DNA of 49,540 bases from Phocaeicola plebeius (GCA_004558305.1 SFDG01000048.1:1-49540), one strand, 5' to 3'. Positions 35,142 to 44,090 are shown, numbered from the stretch's first letter. Made by a program: numbers and translations. Notes: a model not told the origin generated them from the letters alone.

Positions 35142-36209
35142 ATGAGAATGCACGTTGTTCCCCTCTGCCTGACCACCCTCCTGCTGAGTGTCCCACTCTC
35201 GGCCCAAGAAACCGCGAAACGCACCTTCGGCCAGGTCTTCGGCAAGATTTTCAGCGAAATAGACACGACCTACATCGCCGAGAACCGCTACAACCTGGCG
35301 TTTATGCTGGAACAAAGTTTCTGGGGAGAGCACTACCGCATGAAGGCCCGCAACCGGGAAGGTGAAGCGCAACGCATCAGTTTCGCGCCCGACCTCACCC
35401 CAAAAATCGGTTTCTACTTCGGATGGAGATGGATTTTCCTTGGAGCTGCGTTCAATACTTCCGACCTGCTGGGCAAAAACAAGGACGAGGTGTCGAAGAA
35501 AGAGTTTGTCCTCAATCTCTACAGCTCCCGATTCGGCATAGACCTGTACTACCGCAAGACGGGGAACGACTTCCATATCCAGTCCTACTCCAATTTCGAC
35601 ATCCCTTCGTCCTATGTAGGCGAGGATTTCAAGGGATTCCAGAGCACGTTGAAGGGCCTGAATGTCTACTGGATTTTCAATAACCGGAAGTTCTCTTATC
35701 CGGCAGCGTACAGCCAGTCTACCAACCAGCGCATCAGTTGCGGCTCCTTTATGGCCGGGTTTTCGCACTCGAACCACAAGATTGCTTTCGACTATACCCA
35801 ACTGCCGACGGAGATGGTGGAGCACATGGATGAAAGCCTGAAGTTCAACAACTTGGAATACAGCGACTACAACCTGAGTTTCGGCTATGGCTACAACTGG
35901 GTGTTTGCCAAGAACTGCCTGATGAATCTTTCGCTGATGCCAGCCATTGCCTACAAGAAGGCGAAAATCAACGGACTGCCTGCCAATACCGACTCGCACT
36001 GGGCGAGCTGGGTGAACGACCTGAACTTCGACATGACTACCCGGGCAGGTATCACCTGGAACAACAGCAAGTATTTTGTGGGGGCCACGCTCTATATCAA
36101 CAGCTATTACTATCACCGGAACGACCTGATTATGAGCAATTCGTTCGGAAGCCTGCGTATCTATGCGGGGTTTAATTTCTGGAAGAAGCGGCAGTACAGG
36201 GCGAAATGA
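35142..36209 (+). CDS. DUF4421-domain outer-membrane-type protein
   Basis: The 355-aa protein has a signal peptide ending in LSAQ (about residue 22) and alternating aromatic strands (e.g. RFGIDLYYRKTGNDFHIQSY, YNLSFGYGYNWVF) ending GFNFWKKRQYR, indicating a beta-barrel. It matches the DUF4421 family from Bacteroidetes as I remember it. Function is unknown. It is 51 bp behind the oxidoreductase gene and likely in one operon with it. Confidence 0.8.
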   Translation: MRMHVVPLCLTTLLLSVPLSAQETAKRTFGQVFGKIFSEIDTTYIAENRYNLAFMLEQSFWGEHYRMKARNREGEAQRISFAPDLTPKIGFYFGWRWIFLGAAFNTSDLLGKNKDEVSKKEFVLNLYSSRFGIDLYYRKTGNDFHIQSYSNFDIPSSYVGEDFKGFQSTLKGLNVYWIFNNRKFSYPAAYSQSTNQRISCGSFMAGFSHSNHKIAFDYTQLPTEMVEHMDESLKFNNLEYSDYNLSFGYGYNWVFAKNCLMNLSLMPAIAYKKAKINGLPANTDSHWASWVNDLNFDMTTRAGITWNNSKYFVGATLYINSYYYHRNDLIMSNSFGSLRIYAGFNFWKKRQYRAK

Positions 36210-36221
36210 GTCATAACACAA

Positions 36222-36274
36222 AGAAACAAAGACACAAAGGGATTATTTCTTCCTTCCTTTGTGTCTTTGTTTCT
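36222..36274. terminator. Bidirectional terminator between convergent genes
   Basis: 19-nt perfectly complementary arms (36222-36240 and 36256-36274) with a 15-nt loop between the DUF4421 gene and the FadL-like gene. Confidence 0.85.
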
Positions 36275-36282
36275 AAATAAAA

Positions 36283-37860
36283 TCAGAAGCGGAAGCCTAC
36301 CGTCATCAGCAGCTGATGGCGTTCATTGTCCAGCTTCGTCGCCTGAAGCGCTTCTGCACTGAAGGCATAGAAATCCGATTTGTACAAATCGTACTTGTAG
36401 GCCAGGTCGGCGAAGAACGCCTTACCACGATACCCCATTCCCACCGTCACCGTGTGGCGGTCGTTACGGTTCTCATACTCCGTATCCGTGCGCATGTCAT
36501 TCCAATCCAGTGCCTTGTAGGCCGATTTCTCAAAGCCGGAGGTGCTGTAGTTGTAACCCGCCCGCAGGCTGAACTCCGGTACGATACGCGTTTCCATGCC
36601 AATCCGCAACGTATGGACGCCCTTCAAGTCTTCCTTGATGTACTGCGTCTGGTTGTACATCTCGTCGCCTCCGTCGTAATAGAGCTTCGAGGAACCATAG
36701 TCGGCGAACTCATATTCGGCTCCGAGGGCCATGATACCGCCCACCACCGTTCCGAGGCTGGCACTGAATTTCCACGGTGTGCGCAACTCATAGTCGCGAA
36801 GGGTAGCCCCGTTCACATAGTCGGGGGTGTATTCCTCTGCCTTGTTCACTCCTTCCTCGCCGGCGAACTGAATCTCCGAATAAAGGTCGGAGGCATAGGT
36901 GTCGGTCAGGGTGTACCAGGTAGGTGTATGGACCGCCACTCCAAAACGGAACGGGGAATCCTCAATGGGACGGAAAATCGCACCCAGCTTGAAATCGACA
37001 CCGGTACCTTCTGTGCGGAACCAGTTCTGTTGTTCATAGAAACCCTCATGCGCACCGTCGTAGATATCTTCCGTGTAATAGGTGGTCCGTTTGTAGTCGA
37101 CATCATAGACCCCTACGGTGGCACCGAAATACATCCGGTCCTCCACGTTGAACGAGATGTTGAAGTCGTACTGCTGGATGCCGCCTTCCTCCCGGCTCCG
37201 ATAGCCCCAAGAGTCGCCGTTCCACCCTTTCAGTCCGGTTTCATCCTTCTTCACGCCGACCAGTTCGGTACGTACCCCCATCACACCGAGATACGGATAG
37301 TTCGACTGGGTAGGACTGTACGGGTTCGTGCCGCTGCCGCTGTACTCATAAATCCGGTCCACCTCCGCAATGCTGTTGATGGCGCCAGCCATCATATTGG
37401 CCATCTGCTGGGTCTGTGACAAGCCGTCGAATCCTCCGCCTGCTTTCATCACCCGGTTGAAATTCTTGCTCTTGTGGTAGTTGAAGCCGAAGTTCAAGTA
37501 CCGCAGCGAGGTGTGGTTGCCCACCTTCGTCGAGTAGACAAACCCTGCCTGGTCGAACGAAGCACGGGTGCGGTTGTCATCTATCTGGGTGCTGACAAAG
37601 TTACTCTTGACTGCTGTGGCATTGAATCCGAACGAAGCCGACACTTCATTGCTGCGGTACAGACCGATACCGGCAGGGTTGGTGCCGATGACCGAAATAT
37701 CGGCTCCCAAGGCCCCCATGGCCCCGCCCATACCCACAAAGCGGGCCGTTCCGTTCAGTTCACTGCCCGTCAGGCGGGCTGCATCATATTGCGTCTGCGC
37801 CAGGGCCTGTGTACCGAAAGCGGCCAGGCAGGCCGTAGCCATCATCCATTTCTTTTTCAT
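36283..37860 (-). CDS. FadL/OmpP1/TodX-family outer membrane transport protein
   Basis: The 525-aa protein has a signal peptide (MATACLAAFGTQALAQ) followed by ARFVGMGGAMGALGADISVI and GTNPAGIGLYRS, the plug/N-terminal signature of FadL-type channels for hydrophobic compounds, and a C-terminal strand HQLLMTVGFRF. In Bacteroides such proteins are often annotated as hemin receptors; the substrate is not predictable. It is 41 bp behind the GYWGG-rich gene and probably co-transcribed. Confidence 0.88.
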   Translation of the reverse strand: MKKKWMMATACLAAFGTQALAQTQYDAARLTGSELNGTARFVGMGGAMGALGADISVIGTNPAGIGLYRSNEVSASFGFNATAVKSNFVSTQIDDNRTRASFDQAGFVYSTKVGNHTSLRYLNFGFNYHKSKNFNRVMKAGGGFDGLSQTQQMANMMAGAINSIAEVDRIYEYSGSGTNPYSPTQSNYPYLGVMGVRTELVGVKKDETGLKGWNGDSWGYRSREEGGIQQYDFNISFNVEDRMYFGATVGVYDVDYKRTTYYTEDIYDGAHEGFYEQQNWFRTEGTGVDFKLGAIFRPIEDSPFRFGVAVHTPTWYTLTDTYASDLYSEIQFAGEEGVNKAEEYTPDYVNGATLRDYELRTPWKFSASLGTVVGGIMALGAEYEFADYGSSKLYYDGGDEMYNQTQYIKEDLKGVHTLRIGMETRIVPEFSLRAGYNYSTSGFEKSAYKALDWNDMRTDTEYENRNDRHTVTVGMGYRGKAFFADLAYKYDLYKSDFYAFSAEALQATKLDNERHQLLMTVGFRF

Positions 37861-37901
37861 ATCTTTCCAGTTCTGTTACAAGTTATCAATAAGGTTGCTG
37901 T

Positions 37902-39242
37902 TCATCGTCTGCGTGCACCGCCGCCACCGCCGGAACTGCTGCCCGTACCGACGCTGCGCGAGGAAGAGCCGGAGCTGCTGCCCGACGAGCGGAAACTGCC
38001 GAAGCTGTTGCTGCTGCGCGACGAGGACGAGTTGTCACGGTTGAAGGTCGATCGGGAAGTGCTCTCCGAATGGTTACGTACGGGAGCTGAGGATGCCCCT
38101 CCCTGCAGCCGCTGGTAAGCTCCCGAATTACGGTAGGAACCGGAGCGGGTGCTGCTCGGACGATTGTAGTTCGATTCTCCCTGGCCCACCTGCGGCGAAC
38201 GGGTATAGGTACCCGTGTTGCGCGTACCGGCCGTTCCGGACGGGCGGACGGAGTTCACGTTGTCCCGGCTGGTCACTACCCTGCCGCCGGAACGCCCGTT
38301 GCGGTCGTACGGCTGACGGGTGAAACCGTTCTGTCCCGCAGCACCCCCAGCAGGGCGATACGTTCCCGTAGAGCGGGACGACCCGACGGTGCGGCCGGAA
38401 GTGCCGCGAACGGGCCAGCCGGTATCTCCCCTGCGGGAATTATAAGAATAGCGGGGTGCATAGTGGCTGTGGGCATGACCGTACCATCCGGCATAGTGCG
38501 GATGATAGGGATAGTGGCCGTGCCAGCCCCCCCAGTAGCCGCCCCAATAGCCTCCCCAGTAACCACCGTACCAGCCGCCATACCAGGCACTGCCCCAGTA
38601 AGGAGCATACCAGCTTCTGTAATACCACGACGAGCGCCAGCCCCACGACGGGCCTGCCAGGCTCCAGTTATACCGCCAGTCCCACCACAGGGGATTTGAA
38701 GAGGACGGGAATACATAGGCATAGAATCCATCGTCGAAGACATTCCATTCCCAGCTGGGGAAGGCGGCCCCTCCATAGACTATGTCCCAGTACAACGGAC
38801 TGCTGACGGGAATGGCATAGCGAGGACTGCGGAAGCGGACAATACGCATGGCGTACTCATAATCCGACTGCGAACCCTCGAAGCCGTTCACCCATTCGCC
38901 CCGCTCGCTGTAGGGCTTCTCCTCCACATAGAGCGTATCGTTCTGCACCGAGAATCGGTTGTCGCGCGACGTGTAGCGGCGGTTGTATTCGTCGATGTCG
39001 CGAACCTTGCCGGCCACATCCTTCACCACCACCGTCGAGGCCGGTGAACGCAAGACCGTCGTTTCCGACAACTGTCCACTCGTGACGGGCTGCACATCCG
39101 TACGGCGGACGGGAGTCACCGTCGACTTCGTCACTTTCTTGGTTTCCTTCTTCGGAAGGTAGTACAAGTCGTCCGTGCTCTGCGCCATGACCAGCCAAGG
39201 CAGACCGGCCAACAGCATCGTAACTATTGCTTTTCCTTTCAT
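37902..39242 (-). CDS. Exported Trp/Tyr/Gly-rich low-complexity protein
   Basis: Starting at 39242 (MKGKAIVTMLLAGLPWLVMAQ, signal peptide), the 446-aa protein has an N-terminal ~150-residue part with charged YLPKKETKKVTKS, a middle block very rich in Trp, Tyr and Gly (GGYWGGYWGGYWGGWHGHY, then His-rich), and a C-terminal Ser/Arg/Gly/Thr-rich tail ending SSGGGGGARRR. It resembles proteins annotated vitellogenin-like in Bacteroides. The aromatic Gly repeats suggest an envelope or extracellular low-complexity polymer. Function is unknown. Confidence 0.75.
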   Translation of the reverse strand: MKGKAIVTMLLAGLPWLVMAQSTDDLYYLPKKETKKVTKSTVTPVRRTDVQPVTSGQLSETTVLRSPASTVVVKDVAGKVRDIDEYNRRYTSRDNRFSVQNDTLYVEEKPYSERGEWVNGFEGSQSDYEYAMRIVRFRSPRYAIPVSSPLYWDIVYGGAAFPSWEWNVFDDGFYAYVFPSSSNPLWWDWRYNWSLAGPSWGWRSSWYYRSWYAPYWGSAWYGGWYGGYWGGYWGGYWGGWHGHYPYHPHYAGWYGHAHSHYAPRYSYNSRRGDTGWPVRGTSGRTVGSSRSTGTYRPAGGAAGQNGFTRQPYDRNGRSGGRVVTSRDNVNSVRPSGTAGTRNTGTYTRSPQVGQGESNYNRPSSTRSGSYRNSGAYQRLQGGASSAPVRNHSESTSRSTFNRDNSSSSRSSNSFGSFRSSGSSSGSSSRSVGTGSSSGGGGGARRR

Positions 39243-39281
39243 ATCTGTAATCTTTAATGGTATTTCCTGTTTTATCACGTA

Positions 39282-39289
39282 CAAAGATA
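39282..39289 (-). promoter_or_regulatory. -7 box of the GYWGG-rich/FadL operon
   Basis: The minus strand reads TATCTTTG, 39 bp before the start at 39242. The divergent prmA start is at 39404 with a weaker TATCTTTA at 39376-39383. Confidence 0.5.
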
Positions 39290-39303
39290 GCAAGAGTTTT
39301 TCC

Positions 39304-39355
39304 CTTGCCGGCAAGAATTTCCCTATTTTGCGGTAGGGATTTCCCTATTTTGCGG
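39304..39355. repeat. Palindrome plus two 17-bp direct repeats in divergent promoter region
   Basis: CTTGCCGGCAAG (39304-39315) is a perfect 12-bp palindrome. It is followed by two identical copies of ATTTCCCTATTTTGCGG at 39317-39333 and 39339-39355, a 22-bp period (about two helical turns). The layout resembles an operator between divergent genes. Confidence 0.7.
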
Positions 39356-39403
39356 ATTCACTTGATTTTTTGTTGTATCTTTACCGAAAAATTTACGAAC
39401 AGC

Positions 39404-40246
39404 ATGAAATACTTTGAAGTGACATTGACCGCACAACCGTGCAATGAGACCGTGACCGACATCCTGGCCGCCGTATTGGGAGAAATCGGATTCGAGAGTT
39501 TTGTGGAATGCGAAGGGGGGCTGCAAGCCTACGTGCAGCAACAGCTCTTCGATGAGGAGCAGCTGAAGCAGGCACTGGCAGACTTTCCCCTGCCCAGCAC
39601 CGCCCTCACCTACACCCTCGCCGAACCGGAGGACAAGGACTGGAACGCCGAATGGGAGAAGAACTTCTTCCAGCCCATCGTCATCGAGGGACGCTGCGTC
39701 ATCCACAGCACGTTCCACAAGGACTACCCCCAGGCAGCCTATGACATCGTCATCAATCCCCAGATGGCCTTCGGCACCGGGCATCACGAGACCACCAGCT
39801 CCATCCTCGGCGAACTGCTGGACGCCGACCTCGAAGGAAAGTCCGTGCTCGACATGGGATGCGGCACTTCCATCCTCGCCATCCTTGCCCGCATGAGGGG
39901 GGCTGCTCCCGTCACGGCCATCGACATCGACGACTGGTGTGTGAACAACTCGCGCGACAACATCGCCCTGAACGGACTGGACCGCATCACCGTGGAACTG
40001 GGCGACGCTTCGCTGCTGGAAGGCAGACAGCCTTTCGATGTCATCATCGCCAACATCAACCGCAACATCCTGCTGGCCGACATGCCTGCCTATGTGGCCT
40101 GTATGCACGAAGGGTCCGAACTGTACATGAGCGGCTTCTACGTGGAAGACATTCCCGCCATCCGCGACAAGGCGGAGAGCCTGGGCCTCCGGTTCGACCA
40201 CTTCCGGGAAAAGCACCGCTGGGCAGCCGTCAAGTTCGTCCGTTGA
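39404..40246 (+). CDS. prmA: Ribosomal protein L11 methyltransferase
   Basis: Starting at 39404 (MKYFEVTLTAQPCNETV), the 280-aa protein methylates L11. SAM-binding motifs are SVLDMGCGTSILAILA (motif I) and VIANINRNIL, and the N-terminal substrate domain has DWNAEWEKNFFQPIVI, then NPQMAFGTGHHETT, as in PrmA. The upstream frame extension from 39257 lacks homology. It ends just before the palindrome at 40261-40350. Confidence 0.95.
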   Translation: MKYFEVTLTAQPCNETVTDILAAVLGEIGFESFVECEGGLQAYVQQQLFDEEQLKQALADFPLPSTALTYTLAEPEDKDWNAEWEKNFFQPIVIEGRCVIHSTFHKDYPQAAYDIVINPQMAFGTGHHETTSSILGELLDADLEGKSVLDMGCGTSILAILARMRGAAPVTAIDIDDWCVNNSRDNIALNGLDRITVELGDASLLEGRQPFDVIIANINRNILLADMPAYVACMHEGSELYMSGFYVEDIPAIRDKAESLGLRFDHFREKHRWAAVKFVR

Positions 40247-40260
40247 GAAGTCCCTACTTC

Positions 40261-40350
40261 TTTTTTCACGGTCGTTCCACTGCGGACATCACAATTGTTC
40301 CTCAGCAGTGGAACGACTTTGACGTCCGCAGTGGAACGACCGTGACAAAA
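40261..40350. repeat. 90-bp palindrome of the same family as 4702-4810
   Basis: 41-nt arms 40261-40301 and 40310-40350 pair at about 35 positions around an 8-nt loop. Each arm contains copies close to TCACGGTCGTTCCACTGCGG and a second GTTCC half. It lies 14 bp after the prmA stop and could serve as its terminator, but shared sequence with the element in the virE module shows it is a dispersed repeat. Confidence 0.75.
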
Positions 40351-40461
40351 GCACTGGAGCCATCTTGTATCCGGGTACTCCGTTACAATCAGAATGACCA
40401 TTTGACAGGAGCCCCAAGACTATCGGACAGTTTCTCCCGACACCGCTCCTGCCGACAGGAC

Positions 40462-40497
40462 AAAAAAAACTCCCTTCACCGACATCGATGAGGGAGC
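40462..40497 (-). terminator. Intrinsic terminator of tRNA-Thr
   Basis: On the minus strand stem CTCCCT/AGGGAG (40491-40496 with 40470-40475) is followed by eight Ts (40462-40469), just after the tRNA 3' end. Confidence 0.75.
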
Positions 40498-40507
40498 CAC
40501 CCGAAAG

Positions 40508-40580
40508 AGCCGAAAGCGGGACTCGAACCCGCGACTTACTCATTACGAATGAGTTACTCTACCAACTGAGTTATTTCGGC
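40508..40580 (-). tRNA. tRNA-Thr (anticodon CGT)
   Basis: The minus strand folds as a full cloverleaf: acceptor GCCGAAA/TTTCGGC, D arm ACTC/GAGT, anticodon stem ACTCA/TGAGT with loop TTCGTAA (anticodon CGT, reads ACG), and T arm GCGGG-TTCGAGT-CCCGC. The discriminator base is T and CCA is not encoded. It has its own consensus promoter and terminator. Confidence 0.97.
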
Positions 40581-40604
40581 ATTCCTTGTTTCTGAAAAGC
40601 GTTG

Positions 40605-40635
40605 CAAAGGTACGGCTTTATTTTGAATCTCCAAA
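40605..40635 (-). promoter_or_regulatory. Consensus promoter of tRNA-Thr
   Basis: The minus strand has TTTG (40632-40635), 19 bp, then TACCTTTG (40605-40612), 25 bp upstream of the mature tRNA 5' end. Confidence 0.8.
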
Positions 40636-40726
40636 CTTTTGAAGAACTTTTTTTATCGGAACAGGAGATTTTATCTTTTTCATGAATATTTCATGATTTC
40701 GTATCCGTCCAATCACAAAAAAACGC

Positions 40727-40734
40727 TATATTTG
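40727..40734 (+). promoter_or_regulatory. -7 box of the purF-carAB operon
   Basis: TATATTTG lies 366 bp before the purF start, so transcription would begin near 40741 and produce a long untranslated leader. ORFs within it show no homology signal. Confidence 0.55.
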
Positions 40735-40966
40735 TACCCCGAACTGTGATGATTTGAATCGAATGCATGGCTTAGAGGAACATAAACGAGAAAAAGGTAC
40801 CTGTCCGGGTCTGACAGCACAACGTGCTTCCAGGCAGCAAAGAGGAAACAACTGCTCCAGTCGGCGGTTTTTCCTTTACGGGATTTCTTTTTCCCCTTCG
40901 TGCCATCCGATGTTCCTCCCCTTTTGTTCCCAACAGCAGCGTCATTTGTCATCCCCCGATAAGGAC

Positions 40967-41003
40967 ACCCGGAATTGCTTTTCGGCAAGCCGGGTATTTT
41001 TTT
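40967..41003 (+). terminator. Leader terminator (attenuator candidate) before purF-carAB
   Basis: Arms ACCCGG/CCGGGT and inner TTGC/GCAA around a TTTTCG loop are followed by A and seven Ts, an intrinsic terminator about 100 bp before purF. A second hairpin GCCCGT-ACGGCA-ACGGGC (41004-41021) follows directly. The leader from about 40741 to 41099 is otherwise unexplained. Confidence 0.75.
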
Positions 41004-41099
41004 GCCCGTACGGCAACGGGCCAGAAGGGGAAAACGGGCGAACGGCTACCTTATTATACTATATATAATATACAACTATAATACATATACAAAAAAAGT

Positions 41100-42986
41100 A
41101 TGGAACCACTGAAACATGAATGCGGCGTAGCCATGATACGACTGCTGAAACCGCTGGAATACTACCAGGAAAAATACGGAACCTGGATGTATGGCCTCAA
41201 CAAGCTCTACCTGCTGATGGAAAAGCAGCACAACCGGGGACAGGAAGGAGCCGGGTTGGCCTGCGTCAAGCTGCAGGCCAACCCCGGAGAAGAATATATG
41301 TTCCGCGAACGGGCCTTGGGCTCGGGTGCCATCACTGAAATTTTCGGGACCGTACAGAACCACTTCAAGGACCTCACGGAAGAGGAACTGCACGATGCCG
41401 AATATGCCAAACAGTGCCTGCCTTTTGCCGGAGAACTCTACATGGGCCATCTCCGTTACTCTACCACCGGAAAAAGTGGACTTTCCTACGTGCATCCTTT
41501 CCTGCGCCGCAACAACTGGCGGGCAAAGAACCTGGCCCTGTGCGGCAACTTTAACCTGACCAATGTGGACGAAATCTTTGCGGACATCACCGCTGCCGGA
41601 CAGCATCCTCGCAAGTATGCCGACACGTACATCATGCTGGAACAGGTGGGGCACCGCCTGGACCGCGAAGTGGAACGCCTCTATACCGAATGCAAGGAGG
41701 AAGGACGGGAAGGCATGGACATTACCCAGGCCATCGAGGAACGCATCGACCTGGCCAACGTGCTGCGGACTTCCAGTCCGACATGGGACGGAGGGTATGT
41801 CATCTGCGGACTGACGGGCAGCGGCGAATGCTTTGCCGTGCGCGACCCCTGGGGCATCCGTCCGGGCTTCTGGTACATGGACGAGGAAATCATGGTCCTG
41901 GCCTCCGAACGCCCCGTCATCCAGACTGCCCTGAACGTGCCGGCCGACAGCATCCACGAACTGCTACCGGGACAGGCTATCCTGCTGAACAAGAAGGGCG
42001 AGATGCGGCTGGAACAGATCAACGCCGCGAAACAGCCGGTACAGGCCTGCTCGTTCGAACGTATCTACTTCAGCCGAGGCAGCGACGTGGACATCTACCG
42101 CGAACGGAAGACCCTGGGCGAAAAGCTGGTGGAACCTATCCTGAAAGCCATCGACAATGATGTGGCCCATACCGTCTTCTCCTTCATCCCGAACACGGCC
42201 GAAGTAGCCTTCTACGGACTGCTGGAAGGATTCGACAACTACCTGAACGAACTGAAGGTGAAGCGCATCGAGGCACTGGGCCACCGGGCCAGCCATCAGG
42301 AGCTGGAGGAAATCCTGTCGCAACGCATCCGCAGCGAGAAGGTGGCCATCAAGGACATCAAGCTTCGCACCTTCATCGCTGAAGGCAACACCCGCAACGA
42401 CCTGGCCGCCCATGTGTACGACATCACCTACGGCAGCCTGATGCCCTACCGAGACAACCTGGTCATCATCGACGACAGCATCGTGCGCGGCACTACCCTG
42501 AAACAGAGCATCATCAGTATCCTGGACCGCCTGCATCCGAAGAAGATTGTCATCGTGTCCTCCTCTCCCCAGGTGCGCTACCCCGACTATTACGGCATCG
42601 ACATGGCCAGCATGGAGCAGTTCATTGCCTTCAAGGCCGCCATCGCCCTGCTGGAAGAACGCGACCTACAGTCCGTCATCGGCGAAGCCTACCGAAAGTC
42701 GAAGGCACAGCTGGGCAAGCCGAAGGAAGAGATGGTGAACTACGTGAAGGAAATCTACGCGCCCTTCACCGACCAGGAGATTGCCGCCAAGATGGTGGAG
42801 CTGCTGACTCCTGCCGGTACACAGGCTAAGGTAGAGATTGTCTATCAGACCCTGGAGGGCCTGCACGAAGCCTGCCCGCACCACGAGGGCGACTGGTACT
42901 TCAGCGGCGACTACCCCACTCCCGGCGGCGTGAAGCTGGTGAACCAGGCCTTCATCAACTACGTGGAACAGGAATACAAGTTTTAA
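41100..42986 (+). CDS. purF: Amidophosphoribosyltransferase-type protein (PurF paralog)
   Basis: The 628-aa protein is a class II glutamine amidotransferase fused to a phosphoribosyltransferase. MEPLKHECGVAM places the Ntn nucleophile Cys at residue 8, after a probable 7-residue propeptide. The PRPP-binding motif LVIIDDSIVRGTTLKQS is near residue 457. It is over 100 residues longer than ordinary PurF (about 470-505 aa), with extra sequence in the glutaminase half and at the C-terminus (to EQEYKF). Its place ahead of carA-carB is not usual for purine PurF, so a specialised paralog is possible. PurF makes phosphoribosylamine from PRPP and glutamine. Confidence 0.85.
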   Translation: MEPLKHECGVAMIRLLKPLEYYQEKYGTWMYGLNKLYLLMEKQHNRGQEGAGLACVKLQANPGEEYMFRERALGSGAITEIFGTVQNHFKDLTEEELHDAEYAKQCLPFAGELYMGHLRYSTTGKSGLSYVHPFLRRNNWRAKNLALCGNFNLTNVDEIFADITAAGQHPRKYADTYIMLEQVGHRLDREVERLYTECKEEGREGMDITQAIEERIDLANVLRTSSPTWDGGYVICGLTGSGECFAVRDPWGIRPGFWYMDEEIMVLASERPVIQTALNVPADSIHELLPGQAILLNKKGEMRLEQINAAKQPVQACSFERIYFSRGSDVDIYRERKTLGEKLVEPILKAIDNDVAHTVFSFIPNTAEVAFYGLLEGFDNYLNELKVKRIEALGHRASHQELEEILSQRIRSEKVAIKDIKLRTFIAEGNTRNDLAAHVYDITYGSLMPYRDNLVIIDDSIVRGTTLKQSIISILDRLHPKKIVIVSSSPQVRYPDYYGIDMASMEQFIAFKAAIALLEERDLQSVIGEAYRKSKAQLGKPKEEMVNYVKEIYAPFTDQEIAAKMVELLTPAGTQAKVEIVYQTLEGLHEACPHHEGDWYFSGDYPTPGGVKLVNQAFINYVEQEYKF

Positions 42987-43013
42987 GCCTACAATAAAAT
43001 ACAATAAAATCAC

Positions 43014-44090
43014 ATGAGAAACGTAACACTCATCCTCGACGACGGGAGCCGTTTTCCCGGCAAGTCGTTCGGTTATGAAAAGCCGGTGGCTGGCGAAGTG
43101 GTCTTCAACACAGCCATGACCGGCTATCCAGAGAGTCTGACCGACCCCTCGTATGCCGGTCAGCTGATGACACTGACCTACCCTTTGGTCGGCAACTATG
43201 GCGTGCCGCCGTTCACGTTCGGACAGGACGGAATGCCCGACTTCATGGAGAGCGAGAAAATCCATGCCGACGCCATCATTGTCAGCGACTACAGTGAAGA
43301 CTACTGCCACTGGAATGCAGTGGAGAGCCTCTCCAGCTGGCTGAAGCGCGAACAGGTGCCGGGCATCACCGGTATTGATACCCGCCAGCTCACGAAGGTG
43401 CTGCGCGAACACGGAGTGATGATGGGAAAGATTGTCTTCGACGACGATCCCGACAATATCCCCGAAGCCACCTACGCAGGGGTAAACTATGTGGACAAGG
43501 TGTCCTGTCAGGAAGTCATCCGCTACAACGAAGGCCCGGACAAGAAGAAAGTGGTGCTGGTGGACTGTGGCGTCAAGGCCAACATCCTCCGCTGCCTGCT
43601 GAAACGCGATGTGGAAATCATCCGCGTGCCCTGGGACTACGACTTCAACGGACTACAGTACGACGGACTGTTCATCTCCAATGGTCCCGGCGACCCGGAC
43701 ACCTGCGACGCGGCCGTACAGAACATCCGCAAGGCCATGGCCAACGAGCGACTGCCCATCTTCGGCATCTGCATGGGCAACCAGCTGCTCTCGAAGGCCG
43801 GAGGAGCCACTATCTACAAGCTGAAGTACGGCCATCGCAGCCACAACCAGCCCGTACGCCAAGTGGGTACGAACCGCTGCTTCATCACCAGCCAGAACCA
43901 TGGCTACGCCGTGGACAACAACACGCTGGGAGCCGACTGGGAACCGCTGTTCATCAACATGAACGACGGGTCGAACGAAGGAATCCGCCACAAGTGCCAT
44001 CCGTGGTTCTCCGCCCAGTTCCATCCCGAAGCAGCCAGCGGTCCGTTGGACACCGAATTCCTCTTCGACGAGTTCGTGAAACTGCTGTAA
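43014..44090 (+). CDS. carA: Carbamoyl-phosphate synthase small subunit
   Basis: The 358-aa glutaminase subunit has the N-terminal CarA domain (LILDDGSRFPGKSFGYEKPV, GEVVFNTAMTGYPESLTDPS) and a class I amidotransferase domain: SNGPGDPDTCDAA, nucleophile loop FGICMGNQL, and HPEAASGP with the catalytic His-Glu. It supplies ammonia to CarB for pyrimidine and arginine synthesis. It lies 27 bp after purF and 35 bp before carB. Confidence 0.96.
   Translation: MRNVTLILDDGSRFPGKSFGYEKPVAGEVVFNTAMTGYPESLTDPSYAGQLMTLTYPLVGNYGVPPFTFGQDGMPDFMESEKIHADAIIVSDYSEDYCHWNAVESLSSWLKREQVPGITGIDTRQLTKVLREHGVMMGKIVFDDDPDNIPEATYAGVNYVDKVSCQEVIRYNEGPDKKKVVLVDCGVKANILRCLLKRDVEIIRVPWDYDFNGLQYDGLFISNGPGDPDTCDAAVQNIRKAMANERLPIFGICMGNQLLSKAGGATIYKLKYGHRSHNQPVRQVGTNRCFITSQNHGYAVDNNTLGADWEPLFINMNDGSNEGIRHKCHPWFSAQFHPEAASGPLDTEFLFDEFVKLL

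Noticed and set aside
40713..41081. ORFs of 85-104 codons on both strands in the purF leader
   Set aside because: Low-complexity translations without family features; the region is better explained as a structured leader.
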